Part shown: in pieces, positions 13,124 to 21,389 of the stretch | Layout of the letters: every line of letters begins with the position of its first letter | How positions within the stretch are numbered: position 1 is the stretch's first letter | Assembly (NCBI GenBank): GCA_023412475.1 | Contig: JAEYNR010000079.1 | Coordinates: 223,315 to 287,314 of the forward strand | DNA from: Fibrobacterota bacterium | Lineage (GTDB): Bacteria > Fibrobacterota > Chitinivibrionia > Chitinivibrionales > Chitinispirillaceae | Direction of reading: 5' to 3' | Length of the DNA stretch: 64,000 nucleotides | Notes under the pieces: model-generated | Databases searched by the model: none | Seen by the model: the letters and a program-made list of their open reading frames with translations, nothing else | Told to the model about the DNA's origin: nothing | Program-made: the position numbers and the translations under genes

Positions 13124-15250
13124 ATGTCAGAATCCATCAATATTGAAGAAAAAAAACTGAAGTCACTCTATGAGCCACAGTCTGTTGCCATCATTGGGGC
13201 ATCCCAGAATCCTGATAAGGTAGGCTACAAGATCCTTTTTAATCTCAAAAGGTCCGGATACCAGGGAAAAGTCGTGCCGGTCAACCCTAATGCTGAGAGT
13301 ATCCTTGATTATAAAAGCTATAAATCATTGGATCTGTATAGCGGTTCAATTGACCAGAGTGTTATTGTTGTGCCCAGAAAAGCTGTGATGGAAGCGGTGA
13401 AGGCTTCCATTGCAAAGGGAGCAAAAGCAATCACAGTTATTACTGCTGGTTTTAAAGAACAGGATCACGAAGGGGCTGAGCTGGAGAAACAACTGGCAGC
13501 TCTCTGTAAAGAATCGGGAGTGCATCTTCTGGGGCCTAACTGCTTGGGACATCTCAATACCCAGTTTGACATGGATCTATCATTTGGCAATAAGTGGCCA
13601 AAAAAAGATAGCATCGCCTTTATTTCCCAGTCTGGCGCTCTCTGTTCTGCTATTCTGGACCGGGCAGCAGAAAGAGGGTTCGGACTTTCAAAAATGATAA
13701 GTATAGGCAACAAGGCTGGCCTTACCGAAACAGAACTCCTTGAATCGTTGGCTGATGATGAGTCCACAAAAGTAATCGTCTGTTATCTGGAAAGTATAGA
13801 TAACGGACAGGAATTTGTAGAGATCGCCAGAAAAGTATCTGTCAAAAAGCCAATCATCACCTTCAAATCCGGGGTGACAAAATCCGGCTCCAAAGCTGCC
13901 TCATCGCATACGGGAAGTCTTGCCGGGGCCGACATCGCTTACGAAACTGCTTTTAACAAATGCGGAATTATTCGCGTGCAAACTTATGAGCAGATGTTTG
14001 AGTATGCAACCGCCTTTAATTCTCAGCCTCTGCCTAAAGGAAGAAATGTAGCGGTTATTACCAATGCTGGTGGACCTGGCATCATGGCTACAGATGCAAT
14101 TGAACTGGCCGGATTAAAAATGGCAGAACTCTCTGCAGCGGCCACTGAAGAACTTAAATCGTTTCTTCCAAAAGCCGCAAGTGTTAAAAATCCGGTGGAT
14201 GTTCTGGGTGATGCAGATCCTATCCGGTACGCAAAAGCACTGGAAGTCCTGCAAAAAGATCCTAACGTCGATTCTATTATTATTCTGCTTACTCCACAGG
14301 CAGTGACAAAATCGATGGAAACAGCACAGGTGCTTTGCAAATATATCGACAGGTCCAAGCCGGTATTGGCCTGTTTTATGGGTGGAGTAGATGTCACTCC
14401 TGCACGTGATTTTATGCTGGAAAATGGTCTGGCCGATTATCGCTCACCGGAGAAAACCGTTAATGCTCTTTATGCTATGGCCAGTTATGCGGAGTGGAAA
14501 AAACAACCCTCTGCAGAGTCAAGGGAGATTAAAGGTGATCGTGCAACTGTCTCTACTATTATTAAAAAATACAGAGCTGTGGGTCAGGTTCAGATAAATG
14601 AGAGTGATACCAAGAAAGTTTTAAAAGCATACGGAATTAATACTCCTGCAGGTGCGCTAGTAAACAGTGCAGAAGAGGCTGCAAAGGAAGCTGAAAAGAT
14701 TGGCTATCCTATTGCCATGAAGATTGTTTCTCCTGATATTATTCATAAGTCTGATGTCGGAGGAGTGATGCTTCACTTGAAAACTGCTGCTGCTGTCTCG
14801 GAAGCATATTCAGCGATGTTAAGTAAGATTAGGACCAATGTGCCAAATGCAAGCATTACCGGTGTTTATATAGAAAAGATGTCCGGACCCGGAAGTAAAG
14901 AGATTATTATCGGCCTGACCCGTGATCCACAGTTTGGACCAATGGTAATGTTTGGAATGGGCGGTATCTTTGTCGAATTACTTAAAGATGTAAAATTTGC
15001 ACTCGCTCCGGTAAGTCAAAACGATGCTCTGGAGATGATCAAACAGATTAAAACCTATCCCTTACTGTCAGGTTATCGTGGACAGAAACCGGTTGCAGTT
15101 GAAGCTATTGCTGATACAATCGTGAGGATAAGCCAGTTGGCAGTTGATTTCCCTGAAATCAAAGAGATGGATATTAATCCGTTTATGGCTTTTCCAAGTG
15201 CAGAGGAATCAATTGCTGTTGATGGACGTATGACTTTGACTGCACAATAA
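13124..15250 (+). CDS. ADP-forming acyl-CoA synthetase (acetate-CoA ligase type), fused alpha-beta
   Basis: The 708-residue protein has a CoA-binding domain at the N-terminus (VAIIGASQNPDKVGYKI, about residues 20-130), a succinyl-CoA-ligase-like domain with LGPNCLG and the phosphohistidine segment SSHTGSLAGAD (about residue 265), and a C-terminal ATP-grasp domain (about 490-705) with HKSDVGGVMLHL and EKMSGPGSKEIIIGL. This arrangement conserves the energy of an acyl-CoA thioester as ATP, producing a free acid, and is common in peptide- and amino-acid-fermenting anaerobes. Linked to an XylR-like activator and a YgeY-like protein, it may act on aryl or branched acyl-CoA from amino acids. Specificity cannot be read from the sequence. 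An AGGAG precedes the ATG. Confidence 0.9.
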   Translation: MSESINIEEKKLKSLYEPQSVAIIGASQNPDKVGYKILFNLKRSGYQGKVVPVNPNAESILDYKSYKSLDLYSGSIDQSVIVVPRKAVMEAVKASIAKGAKAITVITAGFKEQDHEGAELEKQLAALCKESGVHLLGPNCLGHLNTQFDMDLSFGNKWPKKDSIAFISQSGALCSAILDRAAERGFGLSKMISIGNKAGLTETELLESLADDESTKVIVCYLESIDNGQEFVEIARKVSVKKPIITFKSGVTKSGSKAASSHTGSLAGADIAYETAFNKCGIIRVQTYEQMFEYATAFNSQPLPKGRNVAVITNAGGPGIMATDAIELAGLKMAELSAAATEELKSFLPKAASVKNPVDVLGDADPIRYAKALEVLQKDPNVDSIIILLTPQAVTKSMETAQVLCKYIDRSKPVLACFMGGVDVTPARDFMLENGLADYRSPEKTVNALYAMASYAEWKKQPSAESREIKGDRATVSTIIKKYRAVGQVQINESDTKKVLKAYGINTPAGALVNSAEEAAKEAEKIGYPIAMKIVSPDIIHKSDVGGVMLHLKTAAAVSEAYSAMLSKIRTNVPNASITGVYIEKMSGPGSKEIIIGLTRDPQFGPMVMFGMGGIFVELLKDVKFALAPVSQNDALEMIKQIKTYPLLSGYRGQKPVAVEAIADTIVRISQLAVDFPEIKEMDINPFMAFPSAEESIAVDGRMTLTAQ

Positions 15251-15273
15251 AATCCGGTTTTGGTACTCATAAT

Positions 15274-15294
15274 GGTCCGGAATTTTTCCGGACC
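15274..15294 (+). terminator. Perfect nine-base-pair hairpin after the acyl-CoA synthetase
   Basis: GGTCCGGAA pairs with TTCCGGACC around a TTT loop, 23 bases after the stop codon. The T-run after it is poor, so on its own it is a weak terminator, but a second and stronger hairpin follows at 15328. Confidence 0.5.
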
Positions 15295-15327
15295 TGCTCT
15301 TAAATGTTGGTATTGATGATTTTGTTG

Positions 15328-15359
15328 AAACGACGTTCCTGTCTGGATCGTCGTTTTTT
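15328..15359 (+). terminator. Rho-independent terminator
   Basis: AAACGACG pairs with CGTCGTTT and is followed immediately by a run of six T residues from within the 3' arm. It ends the M20/acyl-CoA synthetase operon. Confidence 0.75.
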
Positions 15360-15889
15360 GTTTTATTGATGATTTGCGGGTTGATTGATAATTCCCGTAT
15401 TAAACCTAAAAGCAGCCGTAGCTTGACGCGGATAACACGTAATCTCTTGCGCATAAAGGGTTTGTCACTTCGCTTCAGCTATGTAAGGTATTCCAGTACT
15501 TCGTACTGTAATTTATTATAGCTTTTTGCATGGTCAACCCTTTCTGCATTCACCCTTCGCAGTAGCTACGGAGAACGGGTCAACATCTTATCCCGATACA
15601 TTCATTCGGGGTTCTCCATCGCCACCTACTGCGGTTTTTAGGTTAAACAACGATTCCAAAACGGTCATCGGGAACGTCCGGTGTTCGATAATTCGAATTG
15701 ATGTTTCGTTGAATAGGCCTCCGAGACGTACGAGAAACGCTCTTAACGATACGTTATTTCTTCAACGGTCATCGATTCAACAAAACGACAATTATTTCTC
15801 CCTTAAGGGTTCGATCGGTAATCCCATGTCCCCCGAGAAACAAGTTTTACTCCAGTAAAGGCAGCCTGGTGTCCCAAATCGGTGTCCCG
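15360..15889. other. Non-coding gap with no recognised gene
   Basis: About 530 bases without a convincing reading frame on either strand. The phrase ACGGTCATCG occurs twice (near 15662 and 15761), and TTCGATAATTCGAA is a short imperfect palindrome. The stretch from about 15520 to 15880 reads like decayed intergenic or gene-remnant DNA. I see no tRNA, integrase or attachment site. Confidence 0.4.
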
Positions 15890-16048
15890 AAGCCCGGGGA
15901 ACTGTTAAACGAGCCCGGGCAAATGCTAATCGAGCCCGGGCAACTGCTAATCGAGTCCGGGGAACTGTTATCAAGTCCGGGCAATTCTAATCGAGCCCGG
16001 GCAACTGCTAAACGACCCCGGGCAACTGATAATCGACCCTCGGGGAGC
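15890..16048. repeat. 21-bp tandem repeat, about 7.5 copies, each with CCCGGG-like core
   Basis: The unit is close to GAGCCCGGGCAACTGCTAAT plus one base. Units of 20-22 bases follow one another with a few substitutions, and most carry the palindrome CCCGGG. The period is a multiple of three, so both strands stay open (for example ARARLAV-like heptads on the minus strand), but no start signal supports a gene. GC content is higher than in the flanks. It lies just outside the restriction-modification genes; about 200 bases of unremarkable sequence follow before vsr. Confidence 0.85.
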
Positions 16049-16255
16049 CTAAAATGCCATGGTGAGCATCAGGAATGCCACTATGAAAACATAAAAAGAA
16101 CAGTGAAGAACCATTAATTTGTCTTTGGGAACGAAATAATCTTATTAATGTGGATTAGAATTTTTGGTGATGAGATACCCGCGTGGAAACGACCAAGGCT
16201 GTCTGGAGCTCAAAACCCAACGTCTCTACACTGGGGATTAGGGACTGGTGTGTTG

Positions 16256-16747
16256 CTATATATACTTTTTAAATTTGTTTTCAGCTACTTTTAGGAGAGT
16301 CGCTTTTGCAGGAATTTTAATATATGAATCAATATTGATATTTAGTTCAAGTTTTATGATATCAAGTATTCTCTCTGGAGTATGCATTACTATGCACTCC
16401 CAAATAACAATTTTTTTCCACCCAATTTTTTTCAGTTCATCGCAAACTTGATTATCACGATTTACATTCTTAGAAAACTTGTTTTCCCAGAATTCTCTGT
16501 TTGTAGAAGGCGTAGTTGCGTTTTTGCAGTTTTCATGTCGATGCCAGAAACATCCATGGACAAATATAGCAGTCTTGTATTTTGGAAGCACAAGATCTGG
16601 TTTACCTGGGATTTTATGATCATGTAGTCTAAAGCGAAAGCCTGCTCTGTGAAGGATAGATCTAACTACATATTCCGGTTTAGTATTCTTTGATCGAATA
16701 CGGCTCATATTCCATGAGCGTCTTGATTCAGTAATTCTGTCTGTCAT
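16256..16747 (-). CDS. vsr: Very short patch repair endonuclease Vsr
   Basis: The 163-residue protein contains SRRSWNMSRIRSKNTKPE, the N-terminal signature of Vsr, and KPDLVLPKYKTAIFVHGCFW with HRHENC following. These provide the catalytic Asp and His residues of the family (E. coli Vsr is 156 residues). Vsr nicks next to T in T-G mismatches that arise from deamination of 5-methylcytosine in CCWGG. It is the last gene after a matching Dcm-like methylase and EcoRII-like nuclease, 18 bases downstream of the nuclease stop. The full domain is present and no motif is damaged. Symbol given because motif and context agree. Confidence 0.93.
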   Translation of the reverse strand: MTDRITESRRSWNMSRIRSKNTKPEYVVRSILHRAGFRFRLHDHKIPGKPDLVLPKYKTAIFVHGCFWHRHENCKNATTPSTNREFWENKFSKNVNRDNQVCDELKKIGWKKIVIWECIVMHTPERILDIIKLELNINIDSYIKIPAKATLLKVAENKFKKYI

Positions 16748-16765
16748 AATGAAAAAAATTGATAC

Positions 16766-18013
16766 TCAAATTGTACATTGAGATAAATGTTCCTGCCGTT
16801 TTCGTAGTTTAATAAATGAAGATAGGTCCAAAATTTTATTACGCCATTCAGAAGGATATTTAGGTTTCAGGTTTGATGGTACAACCAAAACGATTCCGTT
16901 ATCTGCCATTTCCTGCAGTTGATGTGATGACACTCCCTCCTGTAATGTAAAGAGATGTTTTAGTCTGATTTTATTAGCTTCTGTCACAATCTGTCGCCAT
17001 CTATCTTTACAACATGTTTTTGAACCAAGCATATTCAATCGTTCAGCCGGAAAGGATCTGTTGTGATATGCACTTTTAGAAGGAAACAAAAAATCCGCCT
17101 CTTTACGATTCTCAGTAATAACGTGTCTTTCAAATTGCAGTTTTTGGAATTTGAAAATACTTACAAGGTTGTATTCAAGTGAATTGCCAGATCTGGATTT
17201 TCGACTATTAGTAAGCTTGTTGGCAACTTCTATAAGTTTTTTAATTCCTGTTATTTGCTTTTTATATTCTTCAAATCGGGCTTCTTCAATAGTTTGGAAA
17301 ATTTCATACTCAACAGTTCTTCGTCTAATAAGAAGCTTATCAACATCATTGCCGTAAAGATCTGTTGGAATAATTTTTTCAACAAAACTGAAGATTTCTG
17401 CGCCCTTGGGAAACTCTTTGAACCACTCTACAGGGATATTGTCAATGATACTTTTTGGTGCTCTTTTGTATTCATGCTGAAAGAAACCAATAAATTCACC
17501 AGGATACACATCTTCGTGTAACCAATTTTCTATTAAATTTTCTTCTTCCAAACTTGTGGTAACCCAACATAATATTCTATGTTTACCATTATCATTAAAA
17601 CCAGCAAAAAGAAATATACTTCCAGTGTTTTCAGGATTCTGGATAGCACACTTTTTCCCACCCCAAGATGTAAACCTAAATTCATTATATTTTTTTTGGT
17701 TTCCTATATCAGGGAAAAATTTGTTATTATAGTATTTGGCTTGTACATTTTTGATCAATTGTGAATGGTTTATTACCAATGATTCATCAATAGTTACTGT
17801 TGGGTTAAATTTGGTGGTTGTGCAAATTTCTGGAATAAATCCCTTCATAAAAGCATAAGGTACATATATTCCACTCTGATGTGATTTTGTAAGTCCAGTG
17901 TCATTTCCTGAGAGCCTTTTAACAAACCAGTACATTTCCTTTGATTCGATTAATCTGATAAATTCTTGAAGACTGCACTTGTCAAAATTACTATACCAGT
18001 TACTCATCCACAA
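16766..18013 (-). CDS. EcoRII-like type IIE restriction endonuclease (CCWGG expected)
   Basis: The 415-residue protein matches the EcoRII layout and length (404 residues). The N-terminal effector-DNA-binding B3-like domain (about 25-190) contains LSGNDTGLTKSHQSGIYVP and FRFTSWGGKK. The C-terminal catalytic domain (about 250-400) contains SRSGNSLEYNL, a PD-(D/E)xK-type segment around EADFLFPS, and LGSKTCCKDRWRQI. EcoRII needs two CCWGG sites, one acting as an effector. The gene overlaps the upstream methylase by ten bases; ATG at 18011-18013 or at 18005-18007 are both possible. The base composition is visibly more AT-rich than the flanking genes, consistent with acquisition by transfer. The match to the methylase and Vsr supports CCWGG. 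Confidence 0.88.
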   Translation of the reverse strand: MWMSNWYSNFDKCSLQEFIRLIESKEMYWFVKRLSGNDTGLTKSHQSGIYVPYAFMKGFIPEICTTTKFNPTVTIDESLVINHSQLIKNVQAKYYNNKFFPDIGNQKKYNEFRFTSWGGKKCAIQNPENTGSIFLFAGFNDNGKHRILCWVTTSLEEENLIENWLHEDVYPGEFIGFFQHEYKRAPKSIIDNIPVEWFKEFPKGAEIFSFVEKIIPTDLYGNDVDKLLIRRRTVEYEIFQTIEEARFEEYKKQITGIKKLIEVANKLTNSRKSRSGNSLEYNLVSIFKFQKLQFERHVITENRKEADFLFPSKSAYHNRSFPAERLNMLGSKTCCKDRWRQIVTEANKIRLKHLFTLQEGVSSHQLQEMADNGIVLVVPSNLKPKYPSEWRNKILDLSSFIKLRKRQEHLSQCTI

Positions 18014-19287
18014 ATTCCTTGTTTGAGATTTTCGATGATCATTTTAGCAACAGCCCTGATTGCAGGGACGACAACACTATTACCAATTTGATGATAAGCT
18101 TGTGTATCTGAAACAGGAAAAATAAAATGCTTTGGGTCATATCCCTGTAGTTGCATGGCCTCCTGTATTGTCAATTTTCTCGGTCTTTTCCCCTTCTGCT
18201 CAATTAATATCTCAGCACCGTCCTTATGGTATCTGGCAGAAATTGTTCTTGTTATTTCACCAGATTTTATTGGCAGTTTATGCAAACTATAACCGAATCC
18301 ATTTCCAGCCTTTTGATGATAGTCTTTGTGACGTTCAAGAGTAGCCCAAGTTCCTGGGCCTAAAGTGTATTTTGGATCTACATCAATTTTTATAATATCT
18401 TTAAGGTCCGGTCTTACATAACAAGCATCAGGCATTAATGGAATTTTAATTTTATTTTTGGTAACATTTGTTTTGGTTCTGCAAAAACCAACGATATAAA
18501 GCCTTTCCCTATGCTGTGGTACCCATGCGGCACCATCAACAATATCAAAATTGATCTCATAATCTAACTCGTTGTCCAATGTTCTTCTTATAACTTCAAA
18601 CGTTCTACCCCTATCATGTACCAAGAGATTTTTTACGTTCTCTAAGAAAAAAGCTTTAGGCCTTTTTGCTTTGATTATCCTTGCAATATCAAAAAACAGA
18701 GTACCTTGTGTTTCATCTTCAAAACCATGTTTTCTACCTAAAGAGTTTTTTTTCGATACTCCGGCAAGGGAAAATGGCTGGCATGGAAAACCTGCACATA
18801 GTATGTCGTGGTCTGGTATATGGACTTCAGATATGTTTCTTATATCACCGAATGGAATTTCGCCATAATTCCGCAAATAGGTAAGCTGTGCATATTTATC
18901 CCACTCGCTTGAAAACAAACATTTACCACCTATACTCTGCATAGCCAGTCTAAAACCGCCTATTCCTGCAAAAAGATCAATGAAGGTGAATTTATTTTCT
19001 GGCGGTTGAGGATAAGGAATGTCATCAAACAATAATGACATCTGTTCTGTTGCTACAGAAGATTTGCTTATTGTGCAATATTTATTATTATAAGGTAAAA
19101 AGGGACTTATTGCCTTTAGAAATCTTTCACTGTCCTTTTTTGATAGCCCAAGTATAGTTTGTGTTGGATTGTGTAAGTAATGTGAAACATGTGCTTCACT
19201 GATATTTTTAATGCCTGCATTGTGTGCTTCAGTTGCAATCTTATTATAAAGTTCTGCAATTTTTGGTAGTTTATTAAAAGATTTCAT
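18004..19287 (-). CDS. Dcm/M.EcoRII-like DNA (cytosine-5)-methyltransferase
   Basis: The 427-residue protein has all main C5-methylase motifs: I (TFIDLFAGIGGFRLA, about residue 100), IV with the catalytic PCQ (GFPCQPFSLAG), VI (ENVKNLL), VIII (QHRERLYIVGF) and X (QIGNSVVVPAI). The target-recognition region contains DYHQKAGNGFGY, TRTISARYHKDGAEIL and PVSDTQAYHQIGNS, all very close to Dcm and M.EcoRII, which methylate the inner cytosine of CCWGG. The N-terminal 90 residues form a Dcm-type helical extension. It heads the methylase, endonuclease, Vsr operon, so the host is protected before the nuclease is made. The gene shares the AT-rich composition of its two partners. Confidence 0.93.
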   Translation of the reverse strand: MKSFNKLPKIAELYNKIATEAHNAGIKNISEAHVSHYLHNPTQTILGLSKKDSERFLKAISPFLPYNNKYCTISKSSVATEQMSLLFDDIPYPQPPENKFTFIDLFAGIGGFRLAMQSIGGKCLFSSEWDKYAQLTYLRNYGEIPFGDIRNISEVHIPDHDILCAGFPCQPFSLAGVSKKNSLGRKHGFEDETQGTLFFDIARIIKAKRPKAFFLENVKNLLVHDRGRTFEVIRRTLDNELDYEINFDIVDGAAWVPQHRERLYIVGFCRTKTNVTKNKIKIPLMPDACYVRPDLKDIIKIDVDPKYTLGPGTWATLERHKDYHQKAGNGFGYSLHKLPIKSGEITRTISARYHKDGAEILIEQKGKRPRKLTIQEAMQLQGYDPKHFIFPVSDTQAYHQIGNSVVVPAIRAVAKMIIENLKQGICG

Positions 19288-19722
19288 TACTCTCTGATTG
19301 CTAAATATGAAAGGGTAAATAAATTTTCTATAAAATAATTATATTCATTTAAAAATTCAGAATTCAGGATATGAATAACAATGAATTGTGGTCATTTTTA
19401 TATGAAATTATTGGCTACACTCGTCTTAGGAGTTAACTAATCACCAAAAAAATAAGAATAACAGATATACATTTCATTCTTAATTTAACTGCCGATCTCT
19501 TACCAAAGACAAAACTGCCAGCACTTCATTCGATGTAAAAGAAAATTAAATTCAGAAAAAATAATTCTAAACAAATTAAATCCAGAACAGGATTGTTTCG
19601 AATTTCGTGCTTCTGATTTCGAATTTATCCTCAAAAAATCCTTAATACCACAAATTTAACCGCTGCAGCCACCATAAGTCTGTAGCCCGAATTTGTCTGT
19701 TTCCTAAGGCATAATCTATTTT
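19288..19722. other. Non-coding gap, AT-rich, with one copy of the TTTCGAATTT repeat
   Basis: About 435 bases between the methylase start and the DUF134 operon. It carries divergent promoters by position, though no clear -35/-10 pair stands out. Near 19595-19628 the run TTTCGAATTTCG-n-TTCTGATTTCGAATTT belongs to the same low-complexity repeat family as at 9840-10024. No gene was found. Confidence 0.4.
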
Positions 19723-19734
19723 TGGCATATGCCA
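19723..19734. promoter_or_regulatory. Perfect palindrome TGGCATATGCCA before the DUF134 operon
   Basis: A 12-bp perfect palindrome lies 16 bases upstream of the DUF134 start. Its position and symmetry suit a dimeric DNA-binding protein, and DUF134 proteins have a helix-turn-helix, so it is a candidate autoregulatory operator. A related imperfect form (TAGCATATGAGCA on the minus strand) overlaps the sigma-54-like element at 6801. Confidence 0.45.
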
Positions 19735-19750
19735 GAAACAGAGGTGGCCA

Positions 19751-20197
19751 ATGCCCAGGCCCAGTAAAGCACGAAGAGTCTACTGTTGTCACCAAGCCAC
19801 GAGTTTTAAGCCTTGTGGTGTACCCAAAGACCAGTTAGAAAAAATAACACTCACTGTTGATGAACTTGAAGCAATTCGTTTGTCCGACTATGAAGGCCTT
19901 TACCAGGAGCAGGCTGCTCTGAAAATGAATATTTCAAGACAAACTTTTGGCCTTATTATATCCAATGCGCGGAAAAAAATTGCTGAGTTTCTATTAAAAT
20001 CAAAATATCTATCCATCGATGGAGGCCATATAGAACCTCAGAGCTGCAGTCTGGCGTGTGCATCATGTAACAAGGAGTGGATTATCCCCTTCGGTACTAA
20101 ACCCCCTGTTGTCTGTCCAGAATGTACCAGTGATAATATTTACTGTCCAAAGAAAAGCACAAAGAATTATAAACATAAATGTTGGAGGATTTTATGA
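19751..20197 (+). CDS. DUF134 (UPF0251) predicted DNA-binding protein with zinc ribbon
   Basis: The 148-residue protein begins MPRPSKARRVYCC, the signature of the family, followed by LTVDELEAIRLSDYEGLYQE and the helix-turn-helix AALKMNISRQTFGLIISNAR (about residues 55-75). The C-terminal third has CASCNKEW and CPEC, plus further cysteines near the end (YCPKK, HKCW), forming a zinc ribbon. These proteins are predicted regulators found next to NifX-like and Mrp genes in anaerobes, as here. The stop overlaps the next start by four bases. The palindrome just upstream may be its operator. The start codon ATG at 19751 follows GAGGTGG, an acceptable ribosome-binding site. Confidence 0.87.
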   Translation: MPRPSKARRVYCCHQATSFKPCGVPKDQLEKITLTVDELEAIRLSDYEGLYQEQAALKMNISRQTFGLIISNARKKIAEFLLKSKYLSIDGGHIEPQSCSLACASCNKEWIIPFGTKPPVVCPECTSDNIYCPKKSTKNYKHKCWRIL

Positions 20198-20568
20198 AAA
20201 TTTGCATGCCCGTCTCTTCATCGGAAGGGCTGAACTCAAAAATTTTTGGTCACTTTGGAAGTGCCCCCTATTTTGCCATTTACGATTCAGCAACATCTCA
20301 AGTGACTGTTGTAGATAACGGACTGGGAAAACATGAGCATGGTCAATGTATGCCGGTGAATGCTATAAAAGACACAGGAGCTCAGGCAGTTCTTTGCTGG
20401 GGGATGGGACAAAGGGCTGCAAATCTACTTGCTGCTGCAGGTATTACACCTTTTTTGGTTGAGGCCGAAACAGTAGAACAAGCAATTCAAAAATACAACT
20501 CAAAAGAGATCGTTGTTCTTGATGCCAGCCGTGCATGTCAACATCATGATTGTGGGGATAAAAAATGA
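20194..20568 (+). CDS. NifX/MTH1175-type iron-molybdenum cofactor domain protein
   Basis: The start is the ATG at 20194, preceded by TTGGAGGATTTT and overlapping the DUF134 stop (ATGA); a start five codons earlier would cover the ribosome-binding site. The 124-residue product opens MKICMPVSSSEGLNSKIFGH and continues FGSAPYFAIYD, then has the loop VLCWGMGQRAANLLAAAGI. It is closest in motif to the standard NifX/NifB C-terminal domain, with a His- and Cys-rich end (RACQHHDCGDKK) that may bind metal. It is between a DUF134 regulator and an Mrp-type Fe-S carrier, so a role in Fe-S or mixed-metal cluster storage or transfer is reasonable. Nitrogenase genes are absent here. Confidence 0.86.
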   Translation: MKICMPVSSSEGLNSKIFGHFGSAPYFAIYDSATSQVTVVDNGLGKHEHGQCMPVNAIKDTGAQAVLCWGMGQRAANLLAAAGITPFLVEAETVEQAIQKYNSKEIVVLDASRACQHHDCGDKK

Positions 20569-21389
20569 GTCACCAGGGAGCTGATAATAAAAGATTAGAG
20601 GAAACTCTGCGGTGTGTAGATAAGAAAATTGTAGTTCTCTCTGGAAAGGGAGGAGTTGGGAAAAGTACTGTAGCCGTAAATCTGGCAGTCGGATTGGCGC
20701 TTCAGGGGTATAAAACCGGCCTGCTTGATACGGATCTACATGGGCCATCGGTACCCAAAATGCTGGGACTTGAAAGTTTTGCAAGCAGCGGAGACGAAAC
20801 ACATCTTGAGCCGGCGGTTCAATACAATGGTTTGCTAAAAATAATGTCGGTGCAGTTTCTGCTACAGAATGTCAATGATTCTATCATTTGGCGGGGTCCA
20901 TTGAAACATGCTGTGATTTCACAATTTATCGGACATACGGTATGGGGTGAGCTGGATTATTTAATTATTGATTCTCCTCCAGGAACAGGCGACGAGCCAT
21001 TGTCAGTAGTACAGACTGCAAAACCGGATGGTGCTGTTATTGTGACAACACCCCAGGATGTCGCCACTTTTGACGTGCGCAAATCTATTGATTTTTGTAA
21101 CAAACTGGATCTGCCACTAATTGGTGTTGTGGAAAACATGAGTGGATTTGTATGTCCCCATTGTAAGGAGGAAACCCCGATTTTTGGCAGTGGTGGTGGC
21201 AAGCGCATGGCAGAAGAGCTTGGGATAGTGTTTCTTGGTGCGATTCCTATTGATCCTCTGTTTGTTTCTAATAGCGACAAAGGACGTCCCCTGGTGGATT
21301 TTAAATCACCAACCAGGACGCAGGAAGCAGTTTCGGAAATTATTAATAAAATCAAGCCATATTCAAAAACCGGTATGGTGACACAGTAA
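20565..21389 (+). CDS. Mrp/NBP35/ApbC-family Fe-S cluster carrier ATPase
   Basis: The 274-residue protein has Walker A SGKGGVGKSTVAVNLA, the family sequence LDTDLHGPSVPKMLGL, IIDSPPGTGDEPL, TTPQDVATFDVRKSIDF, and the cluster-binding CPHC motif in VCPHCKEETPIFGSGGGKRM (about residue 195). These define the Mrp/Nbp35 branch, which assembles or carries [4Fe-4S] clusters on a dimer interface. The short form lacks the N-terminal DUF59 domain present in longer Mrp proteins. The ATG overlaps the NifX-like stop by four bases, so the two are probably translationally coupled. In D. vulgaris an Mrp protein (DVU2109) is part of the orp operons. Confidence 0.93.
   Translation: MSHQGADNKRLEETLRCVDKKIVVLSGKGGVGKSTVAVNLAVGLALQGYKTGLLDTDLHGPSVPKMLGLESFASSGDETHLEPAVQYNGLLKIMSVQFLLQNVNDSIIWRGPLKHAVISQFIGHTVWGELDYLIIDSPPGTGDEPLSVVQTAKPDGAVIVTTPQDVATFDVRKSIDFCNKLDLPLIGVVENMSGFVCPHCKEETPIFGSGGGKRMAEELGIVFLGAIPIDPLFVSNSDKGRPLVDFKSPTRTQEAVSEIINKIKPYSKTGMVTQ

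Noticed and set aside
12421..13140. A 239-residue minus-strand frame over the M20 gene
   Set aside because: It is the antisense of the M20 gene, with serine-rich low-complexity content and no start signals.
15890..16048. CRISPR array
   Set aside because: Units are contiguous 21-mers without unique spacers and no cas genes are nearby.
16256..19287. A defence island with further anti-phage genes
   Set aside because: Only the EcoRII-type trio is present; flanking genes are metabolic or regulatory and no integrase or other defence gene is visible.
478..21389. Nitrogenase accessory cluster
   Set aside because: NifX/NifB-like domains are present but no nifH, nifD, nifK, nifE, nifN or a NifB radical SAM domain; the gene set suits ORP-type proteins better.
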